DNA from: Myxococcales bacterium
GTDB taxonomy: Bacteria; Myxococcota_A; Polyangia; Polyangiales; Ga0077539
Length of the DNA: 64,000 nucleotides
Direction: 5' to 3'
Assembly: GCA_013298625.1 (NCBI GenBank)
Contig: JAAFIF010000001.1
Location: forward strand, 1 to 64,000
The notes under the pieces were generated by a model. It saw only the letters and a program-made list of their open reading frames with translations. It was not told where the DNA came from and ran no database searches. A program made the translations under genes and the position numbers. Below, in pieces: positions 24,166-33,100 of the stretch. Within the stretch, counting starts at the first letter, position 1, and the number at the start of each line of letters is the position of its first letter.

Positions 24166-25752
24166 GTGAGTCACGACGACCCGATCGCAGTGTTCGGCTG
24201 GGGCGCCGTCGCGCCGGGAGCCCCTGATGTCCCCTCGCTGCGCGCGCTCGCCGCCGAGGGCCGCTCGGCGCTCGCTGCGTCCCCGCTCGGCCCGCTCGGC
24301 GAAGGCCTCTTCGTCGTCGGGCAGCCCGCGCTCGACGAGCCGCGATTGCGTCGCTGGTTGGCGGCGCGCACCAACGACGCGCGCGCCGCCCAGTGGCTCT
24401 CGCGCGCCGGTGACTGCGTGCGCTTCACCGTCGCGTCCTGCGCAGAGGCCCTCGACTCGCAGCCCGCCCTCGAGCCCGCGCTGCGATCGCTCGACGAGCG
24501 CGTGAGGATCATCATCGGGACAGGCCTGACCGACCTCGGCGAGGCGTTTCGTGCCCGCGACGACGTCTCTCGCGCGCGCAGGGCGTGGGACTCATTTTGG
24601 GCGCAGCCCGAGCGCAACGCTGCGCTGCGAGCGTTTGCCGAGGGCGCGCGCGAGTCGCTGCGCGCAGAAGCGCCGCGGGACTACCGCGAGCTGCCCGTAG
24701 ACTCGATCGAGCGCTACGACGCGATGCTCGCGCACAACGCCTTCTGGTGCGCGCGCAGCGACGAGCGCGCGCGCTTCGACGAGCGGCTTCGCGCCATCGA
24801 GCGCACCGCGGTCGCAGCGGACATCGACAAGGGCCCGCTGCGCGCCATCGCCGCGAGACAGCGCGCGCTGCGGGCGTTGATCGAGGAGTTCGGCGCGCCC
24901 GCGCCGCCGTGGGAGTCGGTCGATCCGCAGCTGCTCTGGTCGATTCCCAACGCGCCCGCGGCGGAGCTGACGATGCTGCTCGGGCTGCACGGGCCGGCGT
25001 TTGCGCCGGCGGGGGCATGCGCGGCGTTCGGGCTCTCGCTCGCGCTCGCGTGCGAGGCGATTCGTCACGGAGAGTGCGACGCGGCCATCATCGGCGCGTG
25101 CGACCCGCGACCGTTGCCCGAGGTCGTCGCCGCGTTTCACCGCGCGCGGCTCACCCCTGCGTGCGGAACGCGCAACGACCCCTTCACCGAGCTGCGCGGA
25201 ACGCACGTCGCCGGCGGCGCGTGCGTGTGGATCATCGGCCGCGAGTCGGTGTTGCGCGCCAAGGGCCTTCGCCCGATCGGGCCGAGGATCATCGGCACGG
25301 GCGTGAGCTCGGACGCAGAGCACATGATCACCCCGAGCGAAGACGGCCCGCGCAGAGCCATCGCTCACGCGCTCGCGCAGAGCGAGATCGCTCCGTCGCA
25401 GATCGCCCTGTGGGACCTGCACGCGAGCGGGACGCCCGGCGATGCGCGAGAGCTCACGCACGCGAGGCACTTCGCGGGCGACAGCCACACGGCGTTCACC
25501 GCGCGCAAGGGGCAGCTCGGGCACGGGATGGGCGTCGCGGGCGGCTGGGAGCTCACCATCGCGGCGATCGCCCTCCAAGAGCAGCGCGCGTTCGACACCG
25601 GAATCCCCGACGCTGCGATCCACCCCGCCATCGCCACGCGCGCCGGCGGCGCGCTCGTCACGCGCGAGCGCCCCCTCGATGGCCCGTGCGCAGTGAAGGT
25701 CTCCCTCGGCGTCGGCGGGATCACCAGCGCCGTCGTGCTCGCGCGGAGTTGA
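24166..25752 (+). CDS. Beta-ketoacyl synthase-like condensing enzyme
   Basis: 528 residues from GTG 24166. The thiolase-fold Cys-His-His triad is visible: C285 in APAGACAAFG, H419 in DLHASGTPGD, and H453 in KGQLGHGMGVAGG. The region between IIIGTG (about 107-112) and the Asn before the nucleophile elbow is about 90 residues longer than in FabF-type enzymes, so this is not a standard KAS II. The stop overlaps the start of an acyltransferase gene (TGATG), indicating coupled synthesis of a fatty acyl or secondary lipid product. No acyl carrier protein or ketoreductase is adjacent. Confidence 0.85.
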   Translation: MSHDDPIAVFGWGAVAPGAPDVPSLRALAAEGRSALAASPLGPLGEGLFVVGQPALDEPRLRRWLAARTNDARAAQWLSRAGDCVRFTVASCAEALDSQPALEPALRSLDERVRIIIGTGLTDLGEAFRARDDVSRARRAWDSFWAQPERNAALRAFAEGARESLRAEAPRDYRELPVDSIERYDAMLAHNAFWCARSDERARFDERLRAIERTAVAADIDKGPLRAIAARQRALRALIEEFGAPAPPWESVDPQLLWSIPNAPAAELTMLLGLHGPAFAPAGACAAFGLSLALACEAIRHGECDAAIIGACDPRPLPEVVAAFHRARLTPACGTRNDPFTELRGTHVAGGACVWIIGRESVLRAKGLRPIGPRIIGTGVSSDAEHMITPSEDGPRRAIAHALAQSEIAPSQIALWDLHASGTPGDARELTHARHFAGDSHTAFTARKGQLGHGMGVAGGWELTIAAIALQEQRAFDTGIPDAAIHPAIATRAGGALVTRERPLDGPCAVKVSLGVGGITSAVVLARS

Positions 25753-26573
25753 TGGAGCGCACCGCTGGGCCCTGGGCGCGACATCGCTTGCCCGCGCAGG
25801 GTCGCTCGTGCTCTCGTCGGGTGGTGCGCTCCGAGGCAGAAGGCTTCTTTCGTGCTGTGCGCAGCGCGTACGAGACCCTGGTGATCTGCGCTCCGACCGT
25901 GGTCGACGCGACGCTCTCGCGCATGACCATGGAGCGGGCCGACGCGCGGCTCGAACAGTGGTCGCAGCGCTTGCTGTCGGTCGCGGGCATCGAGCTCACG
26001 GTCTCGGGTCGAGAGAACTTCGATCCCTCGCGCGCCTACTTGCTCATGTCCAACCACGCGTCGCACTTCGACGTTCCGGTGATCTTTCAGGCGTACAAGC
26101 GGCCCGTGCGGATGGTGGCGAAGAAAGAGCTCTTCGCGATCCCCGTGTTCGGCCGAGCGATGAAGGCAGCGGGCTTCCCCGAGGTCGACCGAAAGAACCG
26201 CGCGAAGGCCATCGCCTCGCTGCACGAAGGCGCCTCGCTCTTCGGCCAGGGAATCTCCCTCTGGATCGCCCCCGAGGGCACCCGCTCGAAGGACGGCGAG
26301 CTCGGCTCCTTCAAGAAGGGCGGCTTCGTCATCGCCCTCGAACGCCAGATGGACATCCTGCCCGTCGCCCTCGCCGGGACGCGCGACGTCCTCGCGCCGG
26401 GCACCGTGGATGTTCACCATCGTGTGCACGTTCATGCACACTTTGGAGCGCCCGTGTCGCCGGGCGCCAGCGCGTACTCGTCCGAAGCGCGCGACGACCT
26501 GATGCAGCGCACCGAGCGCGCCCTGCGCGACGCCCTCGCCATCGCCCGCGCGCGGCGCGCAGATGCCCGCTGA
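25752..26573 (+). CDS. PlsC-like lysophospholipid acyltransferase
   Basis: 273 residues. The acyltransferase motif I NHASHFD (NHx4D), motif III EGTRSKDG, and the segment LPVALAGTRDVL place it in the 1-acylglycerol-3-phosphate acyltransferase superfamily. The N-terminal 60 residues are variable with a hydrophobic stretch (YETLVICAPTVVDATL). ATG 25752 overlaps the stop of the ketoacyl-synthase gene, so the two are translationally coupled. The acceptor may be lysophosphatidate or a special lipid made with the upstream enzyme. Confidence 0.88.
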   Translation: MERTAGPWARHRLPAQGRSCSRRVVRSEAEGFFRAVRSAYETLVICAPTVVDATLSRMTMERADARLEQWSQRLLSVAGIELTVSGRENFDPSRAYLLMSNHASHFDVPVIFQAYKRPVRMVAKKELFAIPVFGRAMKAAGFPEVDRKNRAKAIASLHEGASLFGQGISLWIAPEGTRSKDGELGSFKKGGFVIALERQMDILPVALAGTRDVLAPGTVDVHHRVHVHAHFGAPVSPGASAYSSEARDDLMQRTERALRDALAIARARRADAR

Positions 26574-26717
26574 ACAACGGTCAGAATCGCTCAGAAGAAC
26601 CGCACAGCGCCGCTGACCTTCGCGCTCGCGCTGCCGATTGAATCGCTACCCCCTCCTGCTGCGTCTGAGCGCACGGGTTCGAACACTCACCGCCGCCACC
26701 GCCGAGAGAAGACCAAA

Positions 26718-27308
26718 GTGAACAACGTCCGCAATCCCTGGCCCTTCGTCGTCCCTGTCGCGGCCGCGGCGCTCGCGATCGCCCTCTCGTCGAGCGCCCA
26801 GTCGCGCCTCGATCAGCTTCGCGGGGGCAGCGGCTCGTTGCCCACCCTCGGCTCCGTCGACGCGGGCGCCAGCGACGCGCGGCTCCAAGCGGCCAACGTC
26901 GGCAGCGGAAGCTCTCCCACGGAGTCTCACGGCCCTTCTGGGCAGCTCCGCGGAAGCGCTGACAATCACCCCGAAGCGATCACGGGCCCGATCACCGAGG
27001 CCGACGCTGCCCGGGTGATCCGCTCGAAAATGCCTCAGCTCCAGCCCTGCTACGACCAGGCCCGCACGGCGGACCGTCGCCTCGGCGCCGTTCGAGCGAA
27101 CCTCCGGATCACCATCGAGCGCGACGGCCGACTGCGCCCGCCGTCGGTCGCGATCAACCCCGCGAACCCCGCCATGGCCACGTGCCTGACGACCGCCCTC
27201 GGCGCGATGACCTTTCCCCGCCCCGCGACGGCGCCGCTGGTCTTGCAGTACCCGTTGCAGTTTACGCCACCCGCCGTCGCGCCCCGCGGACGCGCGCCCC
27301 GCCGCTGA
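26718..27308 (+). CDS. AgmX/PglI-type C-terminal domain protein
   Basis: 196 residues from GTG 26718. An N-terminal hydrophobic signal or anchor (PFVVPVAAAALAIALS) leads to a Gly/Ser-rich linker and then a C-terminal domain (about 90-180). That domain contains LQPCYDQA, LRITIERDGRL and TCLTTALGAMTFPRP, the paired-Cys TonB-like pattern of the AgmX/PglI family associated with adventurous gliding proteins in myxobacteria. Envelope location likely. It converges with the next gene. Confidence 0.75.
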   Translation: MNNVRNPWPFVVPVAAAALAIALSSSAQSRLDQLRGGSGSLPTLGSVDAGASDARLQAANVGSGSSPTESHGPSGQLRGSADNHPEAITGPITEADAARVIRSKMPQLQPCYDQARTADRRLGAVRANLRITIERDGRLRPPSVAINPANPAMATCLTTALGAMTFPRPATAPLVLQYPLQFTPPAVAPRGRAPRR

Positions 27309-27314
27309 GCCCGC

Positions 27315-28541
27315 TCAGCCTCCCACGCGCGTCGCCCGCAGCAGCGCAGCGAGCAGCGACCACGCGACGCCCAGGTGGGTCTCGCGCGCGACGCTGACCC
27401 AGCAGCTCTCTTCGCCCACGCGAGCGCCCAGCAACAGCTCGTCTCCGCGCAGCGCGACCGCCGTCAGCAACGGCCTGGCGAGCGCCGACGAGAGCTCGAT
27501 GCTGCCGTCAGGATCATCGAGCGCGGGAGCGACGCCGCGAGCCCGCTCGATCGCCGCGCGCGCGCCGTTCGTCCCGTGCGCCGAGGGCGCGATCGCGTCG
27601 AGCGCCGCTCCGTCCGCGCCGAGCACGAAGGCAGAGCGCACCTCTGCGTAGCGCTTCACGACCTCGAGCCTCGGTCGACACTGCGCCGAAGGAATCCACT
27701 CAACCGCATCGCGCTCGACGATCGCCGGCCGCGGCTCAGCGCGCGCGACGAAGCCGCTCTGCAGCAACGAAGAGAACACCGCTCCGAGGCTCGCTGTCGG
27801 CTCGAGCACGAACCAATTCGCTTCGAGCGGCGCGCTGGCGGCGCCGATCACCCACCCCTCGGACGTCTTGGCCACACAAAGGTCCGCCCCCTCGACGAGC
27901 GTGGCCCGCAGCCGCCCGACGCACGCGACCGCGCTCGCGCCCGGCGAGAGCTCGCCGACCGCGCCGACGTTGAACAGAGTCTTCGCGATCCCGCTGTGCG
28001 ACGCGAGGCCTGTCTTCGCGCGCGGATTCGCGACGGGCGAGGCGTGCTCTGCCGCCGGCGGCGCGACGCTGGCGGTGCGCGGAGGACGCACGGTGCCCAC
28101 ACGGTGGCCGAGCGCAAACGAGACCAGGTCGAACGTCCACTCGGTGTTCGCCTCGGCGAACCGCGCGCGCTCGAGAAAGATGTGCTGCCCGTCGGGCCGC
28201 GCGTGCAGCGACTCGAGCGTGTGCTGAATCTGCCGCTCCATCGCCGCGCGCACTTGCGCAGGCGTGGCGATCCCCCACTCGACCACGGTGCTCGTGACCG
28301 ATGCCCCCGTGCGCTTGCAATCTTCGACGACCGCACGAATGGTCGCCATGTCCGTCGCGCATCGCTCGAGGATCTCGCGCCAAAACACCGCGCCGCCGTG
28401 CGAATCGAAGGCCCACGCCACCTTGCCCTTGAGCAAGAACACATGCGCCTCGCTGTCCGTCGTGTTGCAGATGAACTCGCCAGACGCCTCGCGACTCGCG
28501 AGTCGCGACAACGCCTCCAACGGACCACGATTACTGCTCAT
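27315..28541 (-). CDS. PATAN/DUF4388-type protein
   Basis: 408 residues. The N-terminus (about 5-130) resembles the PATAN (DUF4388) fold: LASREASGEFIC, FLLKGKVAWAFDS and a helical ALxxA region. A Pro-rich linker follows, and two alpha/beta parts at about 190-400 (TLFNVGAVGELSPGASA; RSAFVLGADGAALDAI) could be a degenerate roadblock-type fold. PATAN proteins in deltaproteobacteria act in signalling with GTPases and two-component systems. It is divergent from the small roadblock-like gene at 29057 across 515 bp. Confidence 0.65.
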   Translation of the reverse strand: MSSNRGPLEALSRLASREASGEFICNTTDSEAHVFLLKGKVAWAFDSHGGAVFWREILERCATDMATIRAVVEDCKRTGASVTSTVVEWGIATPAQVRAAMERQIQHTLESLHARPDGQHIFLERARFAEANTEWTFDLVSFALGHRVGTVRPPRTASVAPPAAEHASPVANPRAKTGLASHSGIAKTLFNVGAVGELSPGASAVACVGRLRATLVEGADLCVAKTSEGWVIGAASAPLEANWFVLEPTASLGAVFSSLLQSGFVARAEPRPAIVERDAVEWIPSAQCRPRLEVVKRYAEVRSAFVLGADGAALDAIAPSAHGTNGARAAIERARGVAPALDDPDGSIELSSALARPLLTAVALRGDELLLGARVGEESCWVSVARETHLGVAWSLLAALLRATRVGG

Positions 28542-28888
28542 GATTAGTCACGTAACCAATTTACTTCCGATGATCAAGGCGGGATTCCACGAACGCCGCT
28601 CTCGAAAGGGGCGGCTACGGGACGGGACAGAGAATCAGCATCAATGACAAGATGCCCTGATCTTGGCGCAAACCAACTACTCCAGAACACATGAACACAC
28701 TTCAATGACGTGCATTCGACGCTCGTTCGCGCCGCGCGGACGGCATCGCGCACGAGGCGAGAACCGCCCGAATTTTTCCTGATGGAGAGCGAGTTTTGCG
28801 GAGAGACAACAGAAGACAAGACAGTCCAGAAAGCGGTTTGAGCGGTTCAAACAGCGCTCAATCTGCTGTTCGCCTTCTGGCTAAACAC

Positions 28889-28932
28889 TCGGCTTTGCCG
28901 AACTAATTCATCGGCTTGACCGAATTACTTCA
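28889..28932. repeat. Tandem 22-bp repeat with internal palindromes
   Basis: Two adjacent 22-bp units (28889-28910 and 28911-28932) match at 18 of 22 positions. Each contains TCGG-N5-CCGA; in the first the arms extend to TCGGC-TTT-GCCGA. A degenerate third unit begins TCGACTTT at 28933. The period of about two helical turns fits a cooperatively bound operator. It lies 124 bp upstream of the gene at 29057. Confidence 0.65.
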
Positions 28933-29045
28933 TCGACTTTCTCTGCGCTTCATTCATAGTTCACTTCAAGGTCCCTAGCAGCGTCAGCAAGCGCGCCGCG
29001 AATCTTTCGCGACGGCGATTCGTGCACGTGCATTTGTAGGACGAT

Positions 29046-29049
29046 GGAG
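29046..29049 (+). promoter_or_regulatory. Ribosome binding site deciding GTG 29057
   Basis: GGAG seven bases before GTG 29057. The overlapping ATG at 29044 is in another frame with Arg-rich coding potential and is not used. Confidence 0.55.
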
Positions 29050-29056
29050 AACCGCT

Positions 29057-29449
29057 GTGCTCGTCCGAAAGCTCCGGTCGCTGCTCGCTCAGGCGCAGCA
29101 AGAAGTTCCGCTCTGCCAGTGCGTCGCGCTGGTGGACCTCGGCACGGGGTTGCTCTTCGGAATGACCGAGAACGAGCACTCCGAGCACCTGCGCGAGTAC
29201 ATGGCGGCGGCGGCGGCCAACATCTTTCAGCACTCTCCCGTGCGGCACCTCGACGACGCGATGCACGCTGGCGGGCCCAACCAGCTCCGCGCCGTCATCG
29301 CCGTGAGCGAGCGCCTCGTGCACGTGACCGTTCGCAGCGCTGTGCACCCCGACCGTGCGCTGGTCTTCGTCTGCCTCAACAACGACGACGTCCACCCGCT
29401 GGTCGAGCAGTGCCGCATCGTCGCAGCGTACTTCGACGACCTGTTTTGA
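29057..29449 (+). CDS. Roadblock/LC7-like small signalling protein
   Basis: 130 residues. The alternating pattern of a roadblock fold is visible: CQCVALVDLGTGLLFGM, then LRAVIAVSERLVHVTV, and ALVFVCLNND near the end. MglB-like roadblock proteins regulate small GTPases in polarity and motility of myxobacteria, but this protein is only distantly similar and the assignment is tentative. No GTPase gene is adjacent. It faces the PATAN gene, with which it may share regulation from the tandem repeats between them. Confidence 0.6.
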   Translation: MLVRKLRSLLAQAQQEVPLCQCVALVDLGTGLLFGMTENEHSEHLREYMAAAAANIFQHSPVRHLDDAMHAGGPNQLRAVIAVSERLVHVTVRSAVHPDRALVFVCLNNDDVHPLVEQCRIVAAYFDDLF

Positions 29450-30023
29450 GCGCTCGAGCTGGATCGTGCGACGAGCGCGCGCGGGGCTCGCAGCCCTTCG
29501 AAGGGCTCGGCGAGCCACTCGGAAACCGCCCGCGCAGCACTTCCAGCAAAGCTCGGCGAGCCCCGAACGACGCTCCCGGAAGACGGAGAATCGCCGGCAA
29601 AAACCCGTGCCGATGGGTCCAAGTGGCGAATACAACATCGAGCGCTAATTCACCCTAGTGCGCCACGCGCATTCATTCATTGAAGCTCGTTTGCTCGCCG
29701 ATCGCACAATCGCCGCTCCGCTCGTTGTCGACCCCGCCCGCCTTCGGCACCACGCCGTGGTCACAGGAGTGACCGGCGGCAGAAAGACTGGCATCAGGCT
29801 CGCCGTGTAGCCCGACACCGCTGCGAAGTGCGCTCCCCGACTCACGAGCGACACGTCGAAGCGCGGGTCGCGACCATCCGTCTCGAGCGACTGAAGCGCC
29901 TGGTGCGCTGGTATCTCGACGACTCGCGCGTTCACGTTTCGCCCGCGAGAGACGCGGCGCTGGCTGCGCGGACCGATGGCTCGCGAGGATTTGCGCGAGC
30001 TCGCACGACCCACAAATGCAGAG

Positions 30024-30069
30024 AGCCCCTGAGACTCCATCTGTTGGTCCGATGGAGCGCTCAGGGGCT
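30024..30069. terminator. Strong bidirectional terminator-like hairpin
   Basis: AGCCCCTGAG (30024-30033) pairs with CTCAGGGGCT (30060-30069), and CTCCAT (30035-30040) with ATGGAG (30052-30057), forming a 16-bp two-part stem. The plus side is followed by GTCTTTGTTT. It sits about 80 bp beyond the stop of the metzincin gene. Confidence 0.7.
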
Positions 30070-30103
30070 GTCTTTGTTTCGAGATCGACTGATCGATCAG
30101 CGC

Positions 30104-30140
30104 GGCGTCACGACCGCCGAGGAGGAGGCGCCGTGACGCC
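30104..30140. repeat. Inverted repeat next to the metzincin stop
   Basis: GGCGTCACG (30104-30112) and CGTGACGCC (30132-30140) form a 9-bp stem beginning nine bases past the stop codon. It may protect the 3' end of the long transcript. Confidence 0.5.
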
Positions 30141-30148
30141 TCACTCGA

Positions 30149-33100
30149 TCAGAGGTCCGAGCCGGTGAACGAGTTGTTACCAGCGACCTGACCGCCCGTG
30201 CCGTAGCGGCTGTTGAGCAGACGCATGACGTTCAGGAGGTCGACGTACTGCTGCAAGCGCGCGAAGGCGGCGTTGCGCTCGGCCGGCTGGAGGCCGGGCG
30301 TAGCGGTGTAGCGGAGGAGGTCGTTCGCGCGCAGGATCATACGCGCGGCGATTCCACGCTCGCCGGGGTAGTTGGTTCCGTCAGCCGCCATCGGACGAGC
30401 AGCCTCGCGAGCGGAGACGCCCGGATCGAGGTTGGTCGCGCCCGGCGTCGGCGTCGTGTGCTTGATCGCGCGGTACGTCAGACCCGTGACCGGATCGCGG
30501 AACGTGACCGTCTGGCCCGCGGGGAGCTCGGCGGCGAAGGGATCGCCGTCGGCCCAGAGGCGCGCGCTCTGGATGAAGCGCTGGTCGTACGAGGCCGAGA
30601 GGCCCGCCATGCCGAAGATGGCCGAGTACAGCGTCGTGGTGAATCCGAGGTTCGGGTTCACAGGAATGTTGTCGCCAGCGATCACGCGACCGTTGGTGCC
30701 CGGGCCCGTTCCGGCCGGGAGGTTGAGCAGCGCGAGCTGCGTGCGCTGCATCGTCGCGGTGTTACCCGTGACGCGAGCGATCGGGCCGAAGTCCGGGTTG
30801 TCCTCGGAGAGGATCGAGCCGAAGAGGCGCAGCGTCTGACCCGGGTACACCGTGTACACGTTGACCTGGTAGCTGCGGAGGTCCTGATCGAGGTCGCGGT
30901 TGACGCTGTAGATGAACGTGTCCGTCATGTACTGCAGCGCCGTGACCTTGTCGTAGTACGAGCCCGCGTTGACGAGGCGCTCGCGCCAGAAGCGACCCGA
31001 GGCGTAGTCCCAGGTCGACTGGTACTGACGGCCTTCGCCGATCGGCATCTCGAAGCGCGCGCGCTGACCGAAGCCAGTCTCGTCGTAGAAGGTCGATCCG
31101 TCCTCGGGACGAACGCGACGCGAGAACGTGGCGCCGAAGCGGTTCCACTCGGGCATGGTGAGTGCCGTCGTGAAGGTGTCGAAGACCGTCGAGGTTCCGA
31201 GCGCCTGAGCGACGGAGGCGGTCTGCGTCTTCCACTCGTTGTAGTTCGTCACCGCAGCGAAGATGTTGCGGTAGAAGTTCTCGTAGATCGCCGCGACACG
31301 CATGATGTAGTACATGTTGTCGAGGTAGCGGCTCTGCATGCGGCCGACGTACCCGGAGATCGTGAACGAGGCGCGCTCGCGGCCGAAGCTCGCGAAGGGG
31401 TAGTAGTCGAGGTAGCGCGAACCGAAGTAGCGCATGACCTCGTAGAAGTCCGCACCCGCGTCGTAGCGGCTGTTGTACCAGTACGTTCCGGCGTAGTCGT
31501 CGGTCTCGAAGCGGTACGGGACGAGGAGGAACTGGCCCGTCGCGCCATCCGGGCCACGGAGGGCCTGGTTGGTGTGGTCGGGATCCCACGTGAAGGCGTT
31601 GTACGACTCGCGGTTGGTCTCATCGAGGAAGACCGAGTAGCGGTTCTCCTGCGTGAGGTTCGGGAGGTTACCCGTGACGGTGATGGCCGGCGCGCTGCCG
31701 TTCGCCGAAGCCGGGTGGATCTCCTGCGTGCGCATCGACGTGCCGACCACGGACGGGATTTCCGTGTAGTGGAAGCTCGTCAGGCGGAGGTTGTTCTGGT
31801 CTCCGGCGAGGCCGAAGGAGAGCGGCTGCTGACCCGCGCCAGAGTACGTCTGGAACAGGTTGAGCGCGCGATCACGGTTGGCGACCTGCTTGAAGGCCTC
31901 GACCATGTTCACGTAACCGTGAAGGACGAAGGCGAACTCGTACTTGCCGAGACCGCCGCCTTCGGTGGTCTTGTAGTCCATGATGGACGAGTAAGCGACG
32001 GCCTCTTCGCCGTTGTCCTGCTCGAACTGCGTGAACTCAGGCTGGCCCGCGGCGGTGTACTCCCAGCGCGGACGGATCATGCGCGAGTCGCCGTTGTGGC
32101 GGTGCGCGCGGAGGGCCCAGTAACGGTCGTCGTAGTTGAACGCGTCCGCCGACGAGGCGAAGTTGTGGCGCTGGCCGATCGAGTGACCGAGCTCGTGCAG
32201 CATCACCGGGTAGTGGATGTACTGGACGAGCCACTCACGGGCCGAGGCCCAGTTGATCCCGCCGTCACCAGCGCCCGTGGTGAAGTCCCACGTCTTGCCG
32301 AAGGTCAGGTTGTGGGGGACGCGGTTCGACTTGAAGAGCGCGAGGTAGAAGCGAAGCTCCGTGTCGTCGTAGGCGGCGACCGGATCGTGCTCCATGTTGC
32401 ACTGGTGCTGCGACGCAACGCGGTCGATCTCCGTGCGGATCTGGCGCATGCGGAGGTTCCAGTTGCGCGCAGGCGACGCCGCTTCGCGTGCGGCCGGAAG
32501 GACGCCCGAGACGCGCGGGTCCTGTCCGCCGAGCGCGAGCTGGGCGTTGTTCATCATGCGGTCTTCGAGCTCAGTGCCGCGGATGCGTTGCAGGCGCGTC
32601 GTGAGATCGTTCTGGCCGCTGCCGATGATCGGCGAGACGCCGGTGCGGTTCCACCGCTGCATGCCGTTGGCGCGGAAGGTCGTCTCCGTCAAACGGCCCG
32701 TGCTCGGATCGCGAGCGAGGTCGTTGATGTTGGCGACGCCTGCGCCCGCGCGGACACCCTGCTCAGCGCCAGTGGCCGTGGGCCCCTGGTGCTCGTGGCC
32801 CATGTCCAAGTGCGCCATGCTCGTCGCTTGGACGAGGCTGTTCACCTCGTCCATGCTCTGCGGCGCGCGCACGTGGCTGCGCAACGCAGGGAGGTTCGAG
32901 CCCGGAACAGCGCCCTGTCCGCCGCGCGCCTGACGGCCCGCGTTCTCGCCGAGGCCCGGGTAGATCTCGCGGATGCTCTCGCCGTTGGCGATCTGATCCG
33001 GCGTGATCTCTCCGTTCAACACGCGAAGCATGTCGATCGTCTGGTTGGCCTGCAGATCCGTGATGGTCTGCCACACGGCGCCGCGCGCCGAGTAGACCTC

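Larger units (their letters stand above)
28542..29056. other. AT-richer divergent regulatory region
   Basis: 515 bp without a gene between two divergent signalling genes. Its AT content is clearly above the surroundings. It holds the tandem palindromic repeat at 28889-28932, a TTTGAGCGGTTCAAA inverted repeat around 28838-28852, and the leader of the 29057 gene. Confidence 0.55.
29450..30148. other. Non-coding or decayed region
   Basis: About 700 bp with no convincing gene. A minus-strand reading frame at 29645-30040 encodes a less Arg-rich segment (SGYTASLMPVFLPPVTP), but its ATG lies within the terminator hairpin and it lacks a ribosome site. It may be a decayed gene fragment or chance. The right end carries two inverted repeats. 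Confidence 0.4.

Noticed and set aside
29645..30040. 131-codon minus-strand gene candidate
   Set aside because: The start lies inside a terminator hairpin, with no ribosome site; kept only as a possible remnant.
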